Below are positions 61,384 to 64,000 of a stretch of DNA of 64,000 nucleotides, one piece after another. The stretch's first letter is position 1, and every line of letters starts with the position of its first letter. Origin of the DNA: Microbispora bryophytorum (lineage in GTDB: Bacteria; Actinomycetota; Actinomycetes; Streptosporangiales; Streptosporangiaceae); NCBI RefSeq assembly GCF_006874465.1, contig NZ_VIRL01000003.1:124001-188000 (forward strand). The letters are read 5' to 3'. A program made the position numbers and the translations under genes. The notes beneath the pieces were generated by a model. That model did not search any database, was not told the origin of the DNA, and saw only the letters and a list, made by a program, of their open reading frames with translations.

Positions 61384-63561
61384 GTGCGTCTGGCGCGAGT
61401 GATCGTCGTCGTTGTGCTCGCCGCGCTCGCGAGCGTCTACGTGATCGCGGGTGCGCCGATCGCGCTGGCGGTGTTCGGCGTGCAGGTTCTCTACCTGCTC
61501 AAGCTCAGGACGTGGTGGTTGCTCGCCGCGCAGGCCGTCCTCGTCTACACGGCGAGCCTCGCCGGCGGCGTCTCCACCGGGATCCTGGGATTCCTGGCCG
61601 GTTCGCTGCTGCTGACCCCTGCCCATCGTGATACCGCGCGCGTGCTCGCGCCGTTCGTGGTGGCGAGCGCGGCACTGATCGACGCCGCCCGCGGCGGGGC
61701 GACGGCCGACGCGACGATCACCGTGATACTGGTCTCGCTTGTCGTCTTCGGCCTCACCCGGCTCGTGGAGCGCGCGGGCGAGATGCACGCCGCCAGGCTC
61801 TCGCTGGCCGCCGCGGCCGTGGCCGCTGAGCGGCTGCGCCTGGCGGCCGAGCTGAACGACGGCCTCGGACGGAGCCTGGAGGTCATCGTCGAAGGCGGCC
61901 GCCGCGCGCTCGCGGAGCCGGACGGCGCGGCCGAGGTGCTGGCCTCGGTGACCGCGACCGCGCGTGCGGCACTGGCCGACGCCCGCGCCGCCTCCGCGAA
62001 CTACCGCGCCACCTCCCTCGCTCCCGAGTTGGTCACGGCGCGGGCGATGCTCGACGCCGCGGGAATCGCCGTCGAGGTGCGCGGCGGCCACACCGAGCCG
62101 CTCGGCCCCGGCGGGGCGCTGCTGGCGAACGTGCTGCGGGAGGCCGTCACCGACGTCGTACGGCGGGGCACCCCCCGGCTGTGCGTCATCGAGACGAGCG
62201 AGCAGGGAGACGAGCGGGGAAACACCGTGCGGTTGCGGGTCGTCGACGACGGCCACCGCACCGCCGAGGGCCCCGACTTCGACGGGCTCCGGCTGGAGGA
62301 GGCGGGCGGCACCCTGACCACCGGTCTGTCCCCCTCCGGACGTTTCGTGGTGGAGGCGACGCTTCCTCGCGGCCCTTCCACCGAGGCGGCCCCCAGTGAG
62401 GCGGGCGCTGGTGAGGCGGGCGCTGGTGGGACGGGCGCCGGCGACGCTCACGCTCCGGAATTCCCGGCGGGCCGAAGGCGGCGATGGCCCCTGCCGAAGC
62501 TCGCCCACGACGCGTCGTACGCGATGTCGGTCGCGGTGCTCGCGGCCGTCCTCGTGGGCTTCAGCGCCAAGACGCTGCTCCAGCTCGACGGCCCCCTCGC
62601 GATCCCGGCCGCGGCGTGCCTCGCCGTGATCGTCGTCATGCAGCTCCGCTCCGTCAACGGGCGTCACATGGTGGCGCTCACCGTGATGGCGGTGCTCACG
62701 TACGCGCCCATCCCGGTCTTCGGACCCGTCTGGCTCGGAGCGGCGGGCTTCCTCGCCGGGCCGGTCCTGCTCGCGTTTCCATGGCGGGCCGCGTGGCCGA
62801 CGACGGCGGCGATCGTGGCGAGCGTCGCCGCGGCCGGAATGCTGTTCGGCCTGCCGGCCCCCGTCCTCGCCAACAGCACGCTCAGCGCGCTCGTCACCGG
62901 GCTGGTGGTCTACGCCCTGCTCCGCCTGGCCCAGATCGTGAAGGAGCTCCAGGCCGCGAGGGAGAGCCTGGCCCGCTCCGCGATCGTCGAGGAGCGCCTG
63001 CGCGCCGCCCGCGACCTGCACGACCTGCTCGGGCACTCGCTGGCCGCGATCCTCCTCACCTGTGAGCTGGCCCGCCGCCTGAAGTGCCCGCGCGAGCGGA
63101 TCGAGGAGATCGCCGCCATGGCGGAGGGCGCGCGGGCGGACCTGCGCTCGGTGTCGGGCGAGCAACGGGAGCTGTCCCTGGCGGCCGAGGTGGAGTCGGC
63201 GCGCACGGTGCTGTCGGCCGCCGGGATCCGGGTGACCGTGGAGCCGGTCGAGCTGAACCTGCCCGCCGAGGTCGAGACCGTGCTGGGCACCGTGCTCAGG
63301 GAGGCCGTGACGAACGTGCTCAGGCACAGCGAGGCCCGGCACTGCGCGATCACGATGCGCGCCGACGAGCGTGGGCTGCGGCTGCGGGTGCGCAACGACG
63401 GGGTGAGTGCGGGGAAGACGCGGCGGGGGTCGTCCGGCATCGGCAACCTGACCACCCGCCTCGCCGCTCTGGACGGCCGGTTGGCCTCGCACGTCGACGG
63501 CGACCGGTTCACGCTGGACGCCTGCGTGCCGCACCGCGCGCCGGTGCCCGCCCAGATGTAG
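61384..63561 (+). CDS. Tandem-fused NarL-type histidine kinase, first module degenerate
   Basis: This 725-residue protein is built as two kinases in a row. Each half has about four or five membrane helices, a HisKA_3-type helix and an ATPase domain: half one is residues 1-330 and half two is 375-725. In half two the phospho-site is ARDLHDLLGHSL (His about 546), the N-box is REAVTNVLRHS (Asn about 644) and a glycine box follows. In half one the aligned site reads AAELNDGLGRSL (Asn about 158), the N-box reads REAVTDVV (Asp about 257), and the glycine box is lost. It is therefore a pseudokinase joined to an active kinase. The start is GTG 61384. The convergent response regulator next door is the likely partner. 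Confidence 0.9.
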   Translation: MRLARVIVVVVLAALASVYVIAGAPIALAVFGVQVLYLLKLRTWWLLAAQAVLVYTASLAGGVSTGILGFLAGSLLLTPAHRDTARVLAPFVVASAALIDAARGGATADATITVILVSLVVFGLTRLVERAGEMHAARLSLAAAAVAAERLRLAAELNDGLGRSLEVIVEGGRRALAEPDGAAEVLASVTATARAALADARAASANYRATSLAPELVTARAMLDAAGIAVEVRGGHTEPLGPGGALLANVLREAVTDVVRRGTPRLCVIETSEQGDERGNTVRLRVVDDGHRTAEGPDFDGLRLEEAGGTLTTGLSPSGRFVVEATLPRGPSTEAAPSEAGAGEAGAGGTGAGDAHAPEFPAGRRRRWPLPKLAHDASYAMSVAVLAAVLVGFSAKTLLQLDGPLAIPAAACLAVIVVMQLRSVNGRHMVALTVMAVLTYAPIPVFGPVWLGAAGFLAGPVLLAFPWRAAWPTTAAIVASVAAAGMLFGLPAPVLANSTLSALVTGLVVYALLRLAQIVKELQAARESLARSAIVEERLRAARDLHDLLGHSLAAILLTCELARRLKCPRERIEEIAAMAEGARADLRSVSGEQRELSLAAEVESARTVLSAAGIRVTVEPVELNLPAEVETVLGTVLREAVTNVLRHSEARHCAITMRADERGLRLRVRNDGVSAGKTRRGSSGIGNLTTRLAALDGRLASHVDGDRFTLDACVPHRAPVPAQM

Positions 63562-63585
63562 CCGGCCTCCGGATCCAGCCGGCCC

Positions 63586-64000
63586 CTAGATCCAGCCGGC
63601 CTCGGTGGCGATGCGCACGGCGTCGGTCCGGTTGCGGGCGTTGAGCTTGGTGACGATCACGGTGAGGTAGTTGCGCACGGTGCCCGCGGCCAGGTGGAGC
63701 CGCGCGGCGATGTCCGTGGCGTCCGCGCCGGCGGCGGCCAGGCGGAGCACGTCGGCCTCGCGCGGGGTGAGCGGGTTGTCCGCCAGGTCCCAGGCGGTGA
63801 CCGCGAGCGAGGGGTCGAGCACCCGTTCCCCGGCCGCGACCTTGCGGATGGCGGTCACCAGTTCGTCCGGCGGCGCCGTCTTGAGCACGTATCCGGCGAC
63901 ACCCGAGCCGAGAGCGCGGCGCAGGTGCCCCGGCTTGCCGTACGCCGTCAGCATCAGAGCGCGGCAGGCGGGCAGGCGCGTGCGGAGCTCGGCGGCGGCC
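63586..64000 (-). CDS. NarL/LuxR-type response regulator, 5' end outside window
   Basis: This is the C-terminal 137 residues of a response regulator. The tail of the receiver domain includes the conserved Lys region GYVLKTAPPDELVTAIRKVAAGE. The LuxR helix-turn-helix (about the last 65 residues) reads LTPREADVLRLAAAGADATDIAARLHLAAGTVRNYLTVIVTKL. The phospho-acceptor Asp lies beyond the window edge. It converges on the fused kinase gene with 24 bases between them and is probably its partner. Confidence 0.92.
   Translation of the reverse strand, partial: AAAELRTRLPACRALMLTAYGKPGHLRRALGSGVAGYVLKTAPPDELVTAIRKVAAGERVLDPSLAVTAWDLADNPLTPREADVLRLAAAGADATDIAARLHLAAGTVRNYLTVIVTKLNARNRTDAVRIATEAGWI

Overview
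The window is about 70% G+C, uses GTG, TTG and even rarer start codons freely, and carries long spurious reading frames opposite its genes, all typical of a filamentous actinomycete. Gene order (sucCD - DUF6350 - purN - purH - folD, DUF3017 - icd, DacA-type carboxypeptidase - SCO4848-like protein, BMP/ABC nucleoside importer - cdd - deoA - add) matches the conserved core chromosome of Streptomyces and its relatives. The protein types suggest Streptosporangiales (a Nonomuraea- or Microbispora-like organism). The placement is inferred from gene order and protein style, not from a database search.

Layout. 1-5 kb: a truncated NarL-type histidine kinase with a DUF1453 membrane protein, a PIG-L deacetylase and the helicase gene pcrA. 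5-12.9 kb: a secreted protein, a stand-alone B12-binding domain, sucCD followed by a palindromic repeat element, a DUF6350 membrane protein, and a MerR/oxidoreductase pair behind a textbook MerR promoter. 13-16.4 kb: purN (apparent CTG start), purH, a 55-residue membrane protein and folD. 16-27 kb: a block between folD and DUF3017 that holds a membrane esterase, an MprF-like lysyltransferase, a small type VII secretion-like cassette, an FHA-HTH regulator beside citrate synthase, and a TnpB-only IS element with a predicted omega RNA. 27-41.5 kb: icd, a receptor kinase with a solute-binding sensor, PadR/MFS, galE, a CBS-domain membrane protein, trpS, a YihY-family protein, a D-Ala-D-Ala carboxypeptidase and a YbdK-type glutamate-cysteine ligase.

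41.7-51.4 kb is a nucleoside uptake and salvage operon: an M20 amidohydrolase, two tandem BMP lipoproteins, an ABC ATPase (apparent ATT start), two permeases joined by a 21-codon coupling ORF, cytidine deaminase and thymidine phosphorylase. The related adenosine deaminase gene lies 8 kb further on. Between them (51.4-59.6 kb) is an accessory block of regulator/transporter pairs (LysE/XRE, ArsR/MFS, MarR/MFS), a VOC protein, an acetyltransferase and a cupin protein. The window ends with a PH-domain membrane protein, a histidine kinase made of two fused kinase modules of which the first has lost its phospho-acceptor histidine, and a convergent NarL-type response regulator cut by the window edge.

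Together the core genes cover central metabolism (citrate synthase, icd, sucCD), purine synthesis and one-carbon supply (purN, purH, folD), and nucleoside recovery (BMP/ABC, cdd, deoA, add). The items most worth following are the fused pseudokinase/kinase sensor, the type VII-like cassette at 20.2-23.4 kb, the repeat element after sucD, the TnpB locus with its predicted guide, and the CTG and ATT start codons. Several genes also show a -10 box 7-8 bases before the start codon, suggesting leaderless transcripts. No tRNA, rRNA or CRISPR array was seen.
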